From NCBI GenBank assembly GCA_965215045.1, contig OZ244031.1:496001-560000 (forward strand): a stretch of 64,000 nucleotides of DNA, in the 5' to 3' direction. Made by a program: the position numbers and the translations under genes. Source of the DNA: G965215045 sp965215045. Its GTDB lineage: Bacteria > Pseudomonadota > Gammaproteobacteria > JABABF01. The notes beneath the pieces were generated by a model. The model saw nothing but the letters and a program-made list of their open reading frames with translations. It ran no database searches and was not told where the DNA came from. Shown piece after piece: positions 20,701 through 26,994 of the stretch (positions within the stretch are counted from its first letter, which is position 1; each line of letters begins with the position of its first letter).

Positions 20701-22215
20701 CAAGGCCTGCTGCACATCCCATACCCACTGCCGATGCGCACTCGACTCGGGCAAGCTCATGCGGGTAAAGCCTTCACTTTGACCGGCGGGAATATGCACA
20801 TTCCCGGCTACTGAACGGTCCCCCGGGCCATCAATCGTCGCCCGCAACACCGCGTTCACCGGTACCGGCGCCGGCGCATTCAACACCAGCCCCACCTCTA
20901 CCGGGACATCTGCCGGCACCGTCGCCGGGACTTGCAAGGACTCCACCCGGTAATTGGCACGCGGCAGCGTGAGACTGATGCGCCGAATGACCAGCGGTTC
21001 CAGTGCTTGGGCCGGGTCGGGTTCGGCAACGATCCGCAGCTGTATTCCAGCCGCCCGCCGGGGGAGTGGCCGCTCGTCTGCCAGTGCCCGAAACGGTGTA
21101 CGAAAGCGGATGCCACGGGAGCCGGAAAAAGGCGAGGGAACCGCTAAACCATGGCCGAGTGCCTCCCGGTCATCCACGGTGATGAACTGGAATATTTGCA
21201 CGTCCAGGTACTGCTCCGGTCGTATCAGGTCAACCGTCAAACGCGCCTCCTCCCCCGCACTCAACACCGGCGGCTCACCCGCCGTAAACTCCAGCGCCCC
21301 CTGGTGCCAACGAAGTCCCACCTCCTGGTTGTACACGGTGAATTGAAGAAGTGCCTGGTCACCAGGCGGCGGAAACGGAGACGACACCTGCACGGGAGGG
21401 GCAGACAAGCTGCCCCCGCCGGTGGCAAAGCCGGAGAGCAAGCTCACATAAAAAACATAAAAAGTGGGATCGGAAGACGGGCGGGCATTCACCAGGGCAT
21501 CCACCAGGTCCACCTCCACGGTTCCACGGAACGCCCCGGGAGGTATCGGAATGCTGACAGCAACGGGACTCACTCCCACTGCTTCCGTCAGAAATAAAAG
21601 TGCCACCGTGGCTTCACTCGAGGCCGGGGCATTCAGTTCCGCCTCGAGCCGCAGCGGTATAAATTCATAAATCGGCGCCGGCGTCAGAATGCGCACGGCT
21701 GCCACCCGGTAGCCCTGTCGCGGAACACTGAAAGGCAGTACCTCCCGCAAAATTTCTTCACCGCTTGCCAGATCCCTGCCGATCGCCAACAACTCAACCA
21801 GTTCGGTGTCCTCCAGCTGTAATGCATCCGCCAGGGGCATCACCCTGAGTGCCAGTGCCACGGCCCGGTCCTGGGTGTAAGACGCCTCCCGCCGATGCGC
21901 CGCCGTTACACATTCGTCCTCCAGGGGAGCAATGCATTCCAGCTGCGCCCGGCCCTGTATTACATGGACGGCAACTTGGACGCGCCGGTTCGGTTCCAGG
22001 GCAGACAGCGTCACCCGTAAGGTGGAATTTTGTGCCTCGGGCAGAAAGAATGCCCCGTCAAGCTCCTCTACACCGCCTCCTTCCAGGCGCAAAGCACCCT
22101 GCTGCTGCGCCTGTGCGGGCAGAACAGGGGCGACTGCCCACAGCGGGCACAGCATAAACAATAAAAAGAAGGCCGCCCGCACGGGACGGGGCCGAGCATA
22201 CAACAGTGGACGCAT
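11782..22215 (-). CDS. Giant secreted Calx-beta/Ig-like repeat protein with dockerin-like C-terminus
   Basis: A single frame encoding 3,477 aa from ATG 22215. This start is preferred over the upstream in-frame TTG 22284 because it begins with a good signal peptide: basic RPLLYARPRPVR, hydrophobic AAFFLLFMLCPLWAVAP, then AQA. About 14 modules of roughly 250 residues follow. Each has a Calx-beta-like half (DDxxPEPRE) joined through PRHGY, PRNDY or similar to an Ig-like half with LNAPVPA. A Gly/Ser-rich, poorly conserved linker lies near 12,850-13,020. The last 100 residues contain an EF-hand/dockerin-like loop and four cysteines. No FG-GAP repeats or enzyme domain are seen. A calcium-stabilised, rod-like surface or exported protein is inferred. 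It is a paralog of the protein at 1-9687 and has its own strong promoter at 22317-22345. Confidence 0.88.
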   Translation of the reverse strand: MRPLLYARPRPVRAAFFLLFMLCPLWAVAPVLPAQAQQQGALRLEGGGVEELDGAFFLPEAQNSTLRVTLSALEPNRRVQVAVHVIQGRAQLECIAPLEDECVTAAHRREASYTQDRAVALALRVMPLADALQLEDTELVELLAIGRDLASGEEILREVLPFSVPRQGYRVAAVRILTPAPIYEFIPLRLEAELNAPASSEATVALLFLTEAVGVSPVAVSIPIPPGAFRGTVEVDLVDALVNARPSSDPTFYVFYVSLLSGFATGGGSLSAPPVQVSSPFPPPGDQALLQFTVYNQEVGLRWHQGALEFTAGEPPVLSAGEEARLTVDLIRPEQYLDVQIFQFITVDDREALGHGLAVPSPFSGSRGIRFRTPFRALADERPLPRRAAGIQLRIVAEPDPAQALEPLVIRRISLTLPRANYRVESLQVPATVPADVPVEVGLVLNAPAPVPVNAVLRATIDGPGDRSVAGNVHIPAGQSEGFTRMSLPESSAHRQWVWDVQQALFAPPSVLDGDQLNLLEAAPPPAVHSQVLSREQTLADLHLEARLTGDTGQVVSTLVEGETAVLQLSVSPLLENQVLQLRIDETSGELLLGGAPSTNVQFTHSVRMATVLVQARDDDVPEPQETVTLRLSTRDPELGPGPAHTLQLDIPYNDYRVEELELQERELRVARPVQLTAGLNAPAPAPVDSKLDILRAEVLVREYEFRFPAGRSSTSLFVTLPMPGDYTFRVSGARFSDLPGAAAGAQLRLPVTAPAVEAELHDSVQFRALRLVDAAAGILKQSQDSFVLAERTAGGQLERTNSAALEVELENRFPGQQVQLTVLLEDGSGAALGTGEAGSVGLQRLDYLMSSERAVVGRVIALEDALSPEPAQEVTLSVSGLIPGTGERIATATLNFYIPHHGYRLPAPEPVPPRASSNLVHIPAGVSFGVEAFLAANLDAPADLEVIFHLGSCQGAGLFPHVIPAGGNRVLFLRQYSSYNEAGAICQAGVHSARFLDGLGEAVAVDSRLFDFALSNVYGGPGEPDESQRGYAATVELVPLEPGVLQEGSTALLTFTFRELRGIARDTVLLVNASIPSAVRFSPVGDILGCSRGSCAGELSLPAGSTYRGSVQVYLLDDDIAQPRREVQLSVNLTDAARSDVLGRTGTSLVIPRNDYAVTGLQLSASRVGPGQDLSLGVELNHAASGAPVVVLVQERVANGDERMHSIQVPQNMAFGEISYSLDRAGKHQYRVLRGYFLETAGGTGLGDQLELSVAASSSTLVVQPPVQLTAVLQDGTGQLLTELVEGQTATVLVSAQHLETSQSVVAYLLNPARGEDIRLPSADLLLTSDRPRATVELQVVEDHVPEPREEIVLRLHWAGGGESVELYFAIAREDYRVTHLEAPQRVRADAGVELEITLNAPVERGELLVQLLGVTADGALLSDRLWRIPVVNEEVVAENVPLSMMGRYEIRVMGAYFDSLLSAGADEREMRIDAQPVRLEADAPLQFMLRLEDSAGRELTQLQEGERALLRTKILNRLPGEVLQLTAEIAAGDEDAVLECTAGAFALLQCLAGSARTVSWVQAGASTTAVAVLALPDIEGVEDREEVLLHIGGFVPGTGQRASTATLGFTVRRHGYRVDALRVSAPPPVYVGAPVELSVVLNAPAPATAQFTIAVFGPDMIPPRTVLASAGQRTGTAVVRLPQPGTYTALVLDAEFRTAPGELLLPLLQTEFQVREAQFEVDVLLHPPVLNEGGRSTLTVFVSNLSGTDAELLLVPGASETPVDFSQTRLPITVPGFAQRVPATVTLSVRDDRRPQARRDIRLGVNLWDVNDADGAVVGGGEAIVQVPRHGWVMSMQAPAEVTTGVWPPVTLHLNGNAPVAVEAVVELTAIGASEAAASIEILMPAGVRMQRALLPPLPVGRYTLAVRQARFVTGVEGEDQPSPDLPVPQSLRWVSPPPLLSLYPRVREIAAESGAVQWTLGAGNLDTYLAGNQTLTVSIDALQVDGDVYPDLRLSASTLVLSRATPTATVRGLLPLGRGPEPGEEIVLRARAPGASAATARLFIARRGYELRVLHAPSVVGVDNVFMVGVELNAPAPTVVQVVLGARSLQGREQRTRALQIARNATTGWVGFQLGHAGEYEFFVSGASFVEAGSAGADQRSIPARLVRPVVQVIPALRFLAHDAAPEAHEGDRSVWTLQADSLVFFPGYETFEVEIGIAESDGDTVADAVLLSPSRATLSQSTPSLRVEVLMQRDEIPEPREQVLVTASVVGLPDTSTATRAFIPRHGYALTGLRAPPRAHVGRPLQVELQLNGEVAVAVHATVRATMGAATREAGTAIEPGRSTALLTFRDLGQAGDWTLAVVEAMFRSTRPLDQEAVELLATTARVSVSEALQPYLLVEEALLTEGNETLLTVGATNLLAGMTLQLRLETRSPAHARDVGFVRGMEVLMITTVSLTSALPSTQLRVRALEDDLPEIREHIVLRASVPGFGETGTTTLTIPRHGYVIESWELYTTEPDGTELPPDHLASKRVWWSAQRVHAGDEVYFLARLNAVAPLRLDVVVKRIAGGFVGPQGVLEILPGQRVGWMRLHLGGRAFYRLNAALALFSDYDERYQEYWDEDQFWLSEGRGRELWFEVFSAQPGLELLMGVYWPREVMEGSTVRFTARGDSLRLGTTMTVQVDVPDSGDVRTVWGGSTTVHLTVDASRHVLALHVLEDGVPERREEIVIHGRGFVGERVVEAQTMFTVPRHGYEVQGFRVAAPEILLGEELKLLVELNAPVPSTVSLRAQLRPVSGAGAVEDMEWEIGPGRSTGTVSLRPQDAGSHVVELKGAVFLQWTGRDQQRLPGVGAEATFQVWRAGIGEESVLNLQLSREYMPEGTTASLSVRLGSILGEEEVRVRLMQVVGTTGTVDVKFFPDQVVLRPGRRSQGVKMRLLQDGMPEPRETVVLRGVAQVRGIELRGETSFVTARHGYGAQFRAEREELRAGESVVLQWELNGPSPALLRVTLRVHAPGMPTWWEVIPLSRGSRLVQYEFVAGTVGEYRVHVQSTYFDSAVDIPYLPFTSGGVDQFVVNTNPRMLSVQVREGAPGSSPGTMSSTSSRAPNDAAKQSGHGFARHGGGTGMDDARGGREDGPRKDFAWQVSSGMVVLREGEEFQLELRVSRPLEGKESVSVEVAELPVQYAGDLELGSMMLGLSAASGENTALRVAAVRDGRAEPVERVDLLLQGETVSATGSREWEEVLEVWIPRNEYAVSTMTVRASAAHPADEFVVEVELNREVPADSTVEVTVSAFAGQTDELRGRVRLSVMPGAASGSRHLILPRVGVYTLAVTSASFMLSSEWRGQEELELAAMGEPVSVHALLDYEAVSVDGWFRDLQLLWLQTRFFDQRPGVPGGVELCTEEARTSSTLAGRLPCLDVSGDGLVDRTDMFLLWGYMNLYAQLLAGEVEKSLIADFTPLVDSPEEMLDEVILRIQGLYPRTRRVCREFALDCD
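11977..12018 (-). other. Dockerin/EF-hand-like calcium loop in the giant protein C-terminus
   Basis: The encoded peptide CLDVSGDGLVDRTD, about 64 residues from the end, has the DxSxDGxxxxxD spacing of a dockerin type I or EF-hand calcium loop. A helix-like MFLLWGYMNLYAQLL follows. A second loop, needed for a full dockerin, is not convincing. Two cysteines lie at or just before the loop and two near the C-terminus, which would suit disulfides in an exported domain. Confidence 0.6.
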
Positions 22216-22316
22216 TCGAAAATCGACAACAATCCAGTTGCAAATTGTTGCCAAAAACTGATGACGTCGGGAATACTTGTACAAATTCCCAGACTCATTT
22301 CATACAGGTACGGGGT

Positions 22317-22345
22317 ATTACATAGAATACGCAGGGAATTGTCAA
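22317..22345 (-). promoter_or_regulatory. Sigma-70-type promoter for the 3,477-aa giant protein
   Basis: On the minus strand TTGACA (22345-22340) is followed after exactly 17 bases by TGTAAT (22322-22317). That is a perfect -35 and a 5/6 -10. Transcription would begin near 22310, leaving a leader of about 95 bases before ATG 22215. The surrounding 22,216-22,380 is clearly more AT-rich than the flanking genes. Confidence 0.7.
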
Positions 22346-22388
22346 TGTAATGTATTGTATAAGTCCATAACTTATGAGACCCGGGAGG

Positions 22389-22479
22389 GTCATCTGGAGG
22401 GTTATCATCCGGGGGTGTCCGTAGCCAGCGGCACAAAGCGGGCAAATGCCGAGTCATCTGGAGGGTTATCATCCGGGGG
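22389..22479. repeat. Two 27-base direct repeats, 64 bases apart
   Basis: Copies at 22389-22415 and 22453-22479 share 27 identical bases beginning GTCATCTGGAGGG and ending ATCCGGGGG. The period of 64 bases is about six helical turns. The second copy covers the place where a -35 would be expected for the -10 at 22496, so activator binding sites are one reading. Similarity continues more weakly past both copies, so a partial tandem duplication is the other. Confidence 0.7.
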
Positions 22480-22495
22480 GTCCCGGCAGCCGCTT

Positions 22496-22501
22496 TATAA
22501 T
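22496..22501 (+). promoter_or_regulatory. Perfect TATAAT -10 for the GT25 gene
   Basis: TATAAT lies 93 bases before the GT25 start codon. The bases 17 upstream (CCGGGG) do not resemble a -35 and belong to the second direct repeat. An activator-dependent promoter is plausible but unproven. Confidence 0.4.
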
Positions 22502-22593
22502 AAATCTCGCCCTGTACCAGGGTTCATTCCAGGTCGGGGAGGCCGTATGTTCCTGAACTTGCGCAATCATCTCGCCAACCAGTTAATACAACC

Positions 22594-24231
22594 ATGAAGC
22601 CGGGAGCAGGTGCAGAACAGTACCCGGCGAAAAAAACTCCCGCACCCGGGCGGCAACGGCGTCCCATCTTTGTCATCAATCTCAAGCGGGACTTCAAACG
22701 CCTGGCCTCCATGAAACAACAGCTGGAGGACCGGGGGCTCTCCTACGAAGTGATTGAAGCGATCGACGGGCAGCTGATCCCCGAACAGGAGATAGAGAAA
22801 ATCAACGCCCGGAGCCTGGGCCGCATTCGCGCACCTGAAGCCGGCTGCTACCGCTCGCACATGAAAGCATTTCAAACCATGGTGGAACGCCAGCTCCCCG
22901 AGGCGATCATCCTCGAGGATGATATTCGGCTCCACGAGGATTTTGCCGCCGTGACCCACGGTTGCGAATTGCCAGAGAAATGCCGGGTCCTGCATCTGGG
23001 CGGAAATATCAACTATGTATTGCAGAAGGGTGAGCTGTACGATTCCTGTTCCCGGTTTCATGAACGGCCCCTTCCCAAGGGCTACAAGATGAGCTGCCGC
23101 ATCGACACAATGTACGGTGCGTACGCCTACATCATGAGCCTGCCTTATGCACGCCGGCTTTTACAGGAGGAGAAACGGATGATAGTAAGTGCGGACCACC
23201 TGCTGTTCGACTGGCACTATAACCTGTACCTGCCCTGGATGGTTTACAAAAAGGTCGGGGATGCCAATTACAGGATGCTGGCAGAGCACATTCACGCTGA
23301 AATTTCAGACAACCGGCCGGACAATGTGACCCGGAGAGAACGGCAGAACACCCGGGAAATAGAACAGGCCTTGTTGAAAAAAGGGAAAAAATTGCCCCGC
23401 AGGAACAGCAAGGAGCGTCTGCCTGTATTCATCATCAACCGGGAAGGCGATACCCGGGAGCTGGATATGATCAAACAGCCACTCGATGCGGGCAAGATCC
23501 CCTTCGAGATCATCGCCGCCGTCGATGAGGAGCAGGCTTCCAGGCATATCTCGACTTCGAGCAAGGCATTCGACCCCGCCTTGCCCATCCGCGAAATCAG
23601 CCGCTATCTCTCGCACCTGAAAGCATACCGGTCCGCACTGGAAACCGGGGCGCCGGAAGCAATCATCCTTGAAGATAATATATTGCTGGACGAGGATTTC
23701 CCGGCCTGGTTTCATGGCGATCATTTGCAGGAGGAATATCGAATGCCGTCAATGGATCTTGACCGGTCGGTGCATCGCGGGAGACTGCCCCCGGTATTTT
23801 TTTCCCCGTACAAGGCGAAGCCCTTACGCAATTTCTACCAGGGGCAAACGAAATTGGTTAATTTTAAAGCTCTCGATGATTGGGTCGGCGGGGCTTATGT
23901 ACGAGCGTACATCATTCGGCGTTCCCAGATGCGTAGAATATTGCAAAGAAAAGACACCATCAGGGTGCCTTTGACCAGGACCCTGTTTCAATATAAACGC
24001 AGCATCAGGACCCGTCTGCTGGAGATAATGAAAGAGCGTGTTGCGTGGTTTCGAAACATGATGTTACACCGGTACCCTGAACTATTAAACCTGGACGAAA
24101 AATCCCGGGTTCACACGCGGCGCTTCCTGTTACTGCAATACCTGAAAATCAACCTTTCCCTGTATTCCTTTTCAAAATTATTCATTCCGGGGCGGGCAAC
24201 ATCCCGGGGAAACCGTGGCGGTGGGCACTGA
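22594..24231 (+). CDS. Tandem-domain family 25 glycosyltransferase
   Basis: A 545-aa protein with two GT25-like domains. Domain 1 (about 24-240) has PIFVINLKRD, a YEVIEAIDG motif, SHMKAF with His 89, and ILEDD at 106-110, the acidic metal-binding motif. Domain 2 (about 277-450) repeats the plan with PVFIINREGD, SHLKAY with His 341, and ILEDN at 358-362, so the second acidic residue is lost. A basic C-terminal tail of about 90 residues follows. GT25 enzymes act in lipopolysaccharide or capsule synthesis, and some family members glycosylate proteins. No transmembrane segment is seen, so it is probably cytoplasmic or peripheral. It is transcribed divergently from the giant protein gene and stands alone, with no other sugar genes nearby. 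Acceptor and donor cannot be told from sequence. Confidence 0.85.
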   Translation: MKPGAGAEQYPAKKTPAPGRQRRPIFVINLKRDFKRLASMKQQLEDRGLSYEVIEAIDGQLIPEQEIEKINARSLGRIRAPEAGCYRSHMKAFQTMVERQLPEAIILEDDIRLHEDFAAVTHGCELPEKCRVLHLGGNINYVLQKGELYDSCSRFHERPLPKGYKMSCRIDTMYGAYAYIMSLPYARRLLQEEKRMIVSADHLLFDWHYNLYLPWMVYKKVGDANYRMLAEHIHAEISDNRPDNVTRRERQNTREIEQALLKKGKKLPRRNSKERLPVFIINREGDTRELDMIKQPLDAGKIPFEIIAAVDEEQASRHISTSSKAFDPALPIREISRYLSHLKAYRSALETGAPEAIILEDNILLDEDFPAWFHGDHLQEEYRMPSMDLDRSVHRGRLPPVFFSPYKAKPLRNFYQGQTKLVNFKALDDWVGGAYVRAYIIRRSQMRRILQRKDTIRVPLTRTLFQYKRSIRTRLLEIMKERVAWFRNMMLHRYPELLNLDEKSRVHTRRFLLLQYLKINLSLYSFSKLFIPGRATSRGNRGGGH

Positions 24232-24360
24232 ACCCGGGGCAGAATTCTTAAATGAGCTGTGCCACTGCCGGCCAGCAAGACCCGGGCGATGGCACCGGTA
24301 TGAACCCGAAGCCTGGAACCCGGGCGGCAATACCCGGCCCGGGAACAGGCAGAATTTTTC

Positions 24361-24398
24361 ATAGATAAAACTTATCGTATAACATATTTAAATGCTGT
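24361..24398. promoter_or_regulatory. Predicted OxyR binding site
   Basis: ATAGATAAAACTTAT at 24361-24375 fits the OxyR half-site ATAGntnnnanCTAT with one mismatch. A weaker second pair, ATAT (24384-24387) and CTGT (24395-24398), follows about one helical turn later. The site ends where the -35 element begins, the usual place for OxyR activation. An oxyR gene lies in the same cluster. Confidence 0.5.
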
Positions 24399-24425
24399 TG
24401 CTATTTATGAATATTCTGGTATCTT
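24398..24425 (+). promoter_or_regulatory. Promoter of the rubrerythrin cluster
   Basis: TTGCTA (24398-24403) and TATCTT (24420-24425) are separated by 16 bases, and the start codon lies 55 bases downstream of the -10. Both elements are imperfect, as expected for an activator-dependent promoter. Confidence 0.45.
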
Positions 24426-24480
24426 AATGCGGCGTGCGTGACACACAGCATGCATTGAACGAAGTCACTGGAGCAAAACA

Positions 24481-24906
24481 ATGGCACTTAAAGACTCGAA
24501 AACAGCCGAGAACCTGGCGGATGCTTTTGCCGGCGAAAGCCAGGCCAATCGCCGCTACCTGTACTTCGCCTCCAAGGCGGATGTCGAAGGCGCGCCCGAA
24601 GTGGCGCGTATCTTCCGCGACACTGCCGAAGGGGAGACCGGGCACGCTCACGGGCACCTGGAATACCTGGAAGAGGTCGGCGACCCGGCCACGGGCGAAC
24701 CGATCGGCGACACGGAGGACAACCTCCGCTCGGCGATCAGCGGTGAGACACACGAGTACACCGACATGTACCCGGGCATGGCCAAAACCGCGCGCGATGA
24801 AGGTTTTACTGAAATTGCCGACTGGTTTGAAACGCTGGCCAAGGCAGAGCGCAGTCACGCCGGCAAGTTCCAGAAAACCCTGGACCAGTACCTCGCAGAA
24901 AAATAA
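24481..24906 (+). CDS. Rubrerythrin (diiron domain only)
   Basis: A 141-aa four-helix ferritin-like protein that reduces hydrogen peroxide at a diiron site in the cytoplasm. Ligand motifs are visible: FAGESQANRRY near residue 20, EGETGHAHGH near 50, the second-half SGETHEY near 90, and AKAERSHAGKF near 125. The C-terminal rubredoxin domain of classical rubrerythrin is absent, so electrons must come from another protein; the downstream iron-sulfur protein is a candidate. A good ribosome-binding site (GGAG) lies 8 bases before ATG. It is the first gene after the predicted OxyR-controlled promoter. The order rubrerythrin, CCG-type iron-sulfur protein, DUF3501 is a recurrent set in proteobacteria. 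Confidence 0.92.
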   Translation: MALKDSKTAENLADAFAGESQANRRYLYFASKADVEGAPEVARIFRDTAEGETGHAHGHLEYLEEVGDPATGEPIGDTEDNLRSAISGETHEYTDMYPGMAKTARDEGFTEIADWFETLAKAERSHAGKFQKTLDQYLAEK

Positions 24907-24912
24907 CCCCGG

Positions 24913-24938
24913 GCGTTCTTGCCGCAGGGCAAGGGCGC
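24913..24938 (+). terminator. Hairpin after rubrerythrin, possible partial terminator or mRNA stabiliser
   Basis: CTTGCC (24918-24923) pairs with GGCAAG (24928-24933), extended by outer GCG/CGC pairs, and is followed only by TTT. A second small hairpin (GCCCC, GTT, GGGGC) lies at 24967-24979. The structures could raise rubrerythrin mRNA relative to downstream genes; they are not strong intrinsic terminators. Confidence 0.35.
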
Positions 24939-25005
24939 TTTCCGGCCCCGCAATACCCGGCAGCCTGCCCCGTTGGGGCGGCCCCCGGGCCGGCGGTGGA
25001 GTACC

Positions 25006-26349
25006 ATGAACAAGAGCACGCAAACCGGTGAAGGCGGTCTCGACGCCCCGCAACGACATCCCATCGCCTGGCGCCAAGAGGAGTTTTACGATGAGGCGGC
25101 CCTGCACCGGGAACTGGAGCGGGTTTTCGATATCTGCCATGGCTGCCGCCGCTGTGTCAGTCTCTGTGAATCGTTCCCGGTACTGTTCGACCTCATCGAT
25201 GAGTCGGAAAATTTTGATGTGCAGAGCGTCGCCCCCGGGGATTACACCAAGGTCTCCCAGCAGTGTTATCTCTGCGATCTCTGTTACCAGACCAAGTGTC
25301 CCTACGTGCCACCCCATCCCTGGCAGGTCGATTTTCCCCACCTGATGCTGCGCGCCAAGGCGCACGAGTTCCGCACCCGGGGTGCCCCCCTGCGGGATCA
25401 TGTCATTACCGCCACCCATAAGCTGGGCGTCGTCCTGGCCCGCCCGGGCCTGGGCGCACTGTTCAACCGTCTGCTGCACATCCCGCTGTTGCGCTGGCTG
25501 GGCGAAAAACTGTTCGGTATTCATCGCCATGCGCGCCTGCCGCGCTACGAGGCCCGGCACCTGTTCAAACGGCTGGCAAAACATCGCCCCGCCGCGCTCA
25601 CGCCGCGGGCGGCGGGACCAACGCGCGGCAAGGTGATGTTGTTCGCCAGTTGTCACACCACCTGGAGTCGCCCGGAAATCGGCGAAGACCTGGTGGCGGT
25701 GTTCGAACACAATGGCATCCCGGTACAGCTTCTGCGCGAGGCGGGTTGCTGCGGGATGCCGAAAATGGAGCTGGGCGACCTGGAAGCGGTGGAACGCACC
25801 CGGGATCGGAATATTCCCCTGCTGGCCCAAGCCGTGGACGAGGGCTTTGATATTTTGTCCACGGTGCCCTCCTGCGTATTGATGTTCCGCCAGGAACTGC
25901 CCCTGCTGTTTCCGGAAGACGAGGCGGTGCAAAAAGTGGCGCAACATGTTTTTGACCCCTTCGAATACCTGCATCACCGACATCGCGCCGGCCTGTTCAA
26001 CACTTCCTTCCCCGCCGCGATCGGCACGCTGGCCTACCAGGCCGCCTGTCATCAGCGGGTACAGAATATCGGCAGTAAAACCCGCGATATCCTGGCGCTG
26101 ATCCCCGGTGCGGAGATCACCGTCATCGAACGTTGCACCGGGCATGACGGCACGTACGCGGTGCGCCGGGAAACCCATGAAAATTCGATGAAGCTGGTCG
26201 CCCCGGTGGCGCGGCGTGTCACGGAGAGCGGTGCCGCCGAATACACCAGCGATTGTCCGCTGGCCGCCCAACACATCGCCCACGGCCTGGACTCCGGGGA
26301 ACTGCCCGCACATCCCCTGGGCATCCTGCGACGCGCCTACCAGATTTAA
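25006..26349 (+). CDS. CCG-domain iron-sulfur protein, heterodisulfide-reductase/GlpC-like
   Basis: A 447-aa protein. Two [4Fe-4S] motifs lie near the N-terminus (C44-x2-C47-x2-C50-x3-C54 and C87-x2-C90-x2-C93-x4-C98). A cysteine-rich (CCG) domain follows, with GCCGMPKMELGD in its first half and a looser CTGHDGT in the second. Such proteins pass electrons from quinones or flavoproteins, as in GlpC, GlcF and HdrB/D. No transmembrane helix is evident. ATG 25006 is chosen for its GGTGGAG ribosome-binding site. Its position directly after rubrerythrin suggests it is the electron donor or part of a peroxide-reducing chain; this is inferred from context, not shown. Confidence 0.85.
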   Translation: MNKSTQTGEGGLDAPQRHPIAWRQEEFYDEAALHRELERVFDICHGCRRCVSLCESFPVLFDLIDESENFDVQSVAPGDYTKVSQQCYLCDLCYQTKCPYVPPHPWQVDFPHLMLRAKAHEFRTRGAPLRDHVITATHKLGVVLARPGLGALFNRLLHIPLLRWLGEKLFGIHRHARLPRYEARHLFKRLAKHRPAALTPRAAGPTRGKVMLFASCHTTWSRPEIGEDLVAVFEHNGIPVQLLREAGCCGMPKMELGDLEAVERTRDRNIPLLAQAVDEGFDILSTVPSCVLMFRQELPLLFPEDEAVQKVAQHVFDPFEYLHHRHRAGLFNTSFPAAIGTLAYQAACHQRVQNIGSKTRDILALIPGAEITVIERCTGHDGTYAVRRETHENSMKLVAPVARRVTESGAAEYTSDCPLAAQHIAHGLDSGELPAHPLGILRRAYQI

Positions 26350-26382
26350 AGGCTGTAGTGCGGTGCCGGTGGAGAAAAAAAC

Positions 26383-26985
26383 ATGAACCAGTCCCCGGCA
26401 CCGGAATTACAGCCCCGGGATCTTTGGGACCTGGAGACGTACGCACAGCGGCGTGTTGCCTTGCGCCGCGAAGTGATGGCGATCAAGGCGCGGCGGCGCA
26501 TCGCCATCGGCGATCATCTCACCCTGTGTTTTGAGAACCGGGATACGATTTTCTACCAGGTCATGGAAATGCTACGCATCGAAAACATCAGCTCCAGGGA
26601 GGGCATCGACCAGGAACTCGCCGCTTACAACCCGCTGATTTCCGGGGGCGGTTGCCTGCGGGCGACCCTGCTCATCGAGTACGAGGAGGCGGCCGAACGC
26701 CGGCTGCAGCTGCGACGCCTGAAAAACATGGAAGACTTGTTGTGGCGGTGCGTGGGAGACGGGGAGAAAGCCTACGCCCAGGCAGATGAAGACATGCAGC
26801 GCAGCAACGAGGAGAAAACTTCGGCCGTGCATTTCCTGCGTTATTCTTTTGCGGTGTCGGAAATCGAGGCATTGACCGATGGTGCAAAACTGGTCTTCGG
26901 TTGCGACCATCCGCAGTACCGCCAGGACAGCGGCCCACTCCCTGCAGAACAGCTGGAAGCACTGCTCTCTGACCTCCGCCAATAA
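26383..26985 (+). CDS. DUF3501 family protein
   Basis: A 200-aa soluble protein matching the DUF3501 family in sequence pattern. Features are a start region LxPRDLWDLETYAQRR, the core IGDHLTLCFENRDTIFYQVMEMLRIE, then NPLISGGGCLRATLLIEY, and a C-terminal FGCDHPQY. Its function is unknown. It usually accompanies rubrerythrin and the CCG-type iron-sulfur protein, as here, so a role in the same peroxide-defence unit is inferred. GGTGGAG precedes ATG at good spacing. The stop lies 9 bases before oxyR. Confidence 0.85.
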   Translation: MNQSPAPELQPRDLWDLETYAQRRVALRREVMAIKARRRIAIGDHLTLCFENRDTIFYQVMEMLRIENISSREGIDQELAAYNPLISGGGCLRATLLIEYEEAAERRLQLRRLKNMEDLLWRCVGDGEKAYAQADEDMQRSNEEKTSAVHFLRYSFAVSEIEALTDGAKLVFGCDHPQYRQDSGPLPAEQLEALLSDLRQ

Positions 26986-26994
26986 ACCCGAACG

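Noticed and set aside
24424..26313. A 629-codon frame on the minus strand
   Set aside because: It is antisense to rubrerythrin and the CCG iron-sulfur protein, which have intact motifs and ribosome-binding sites.
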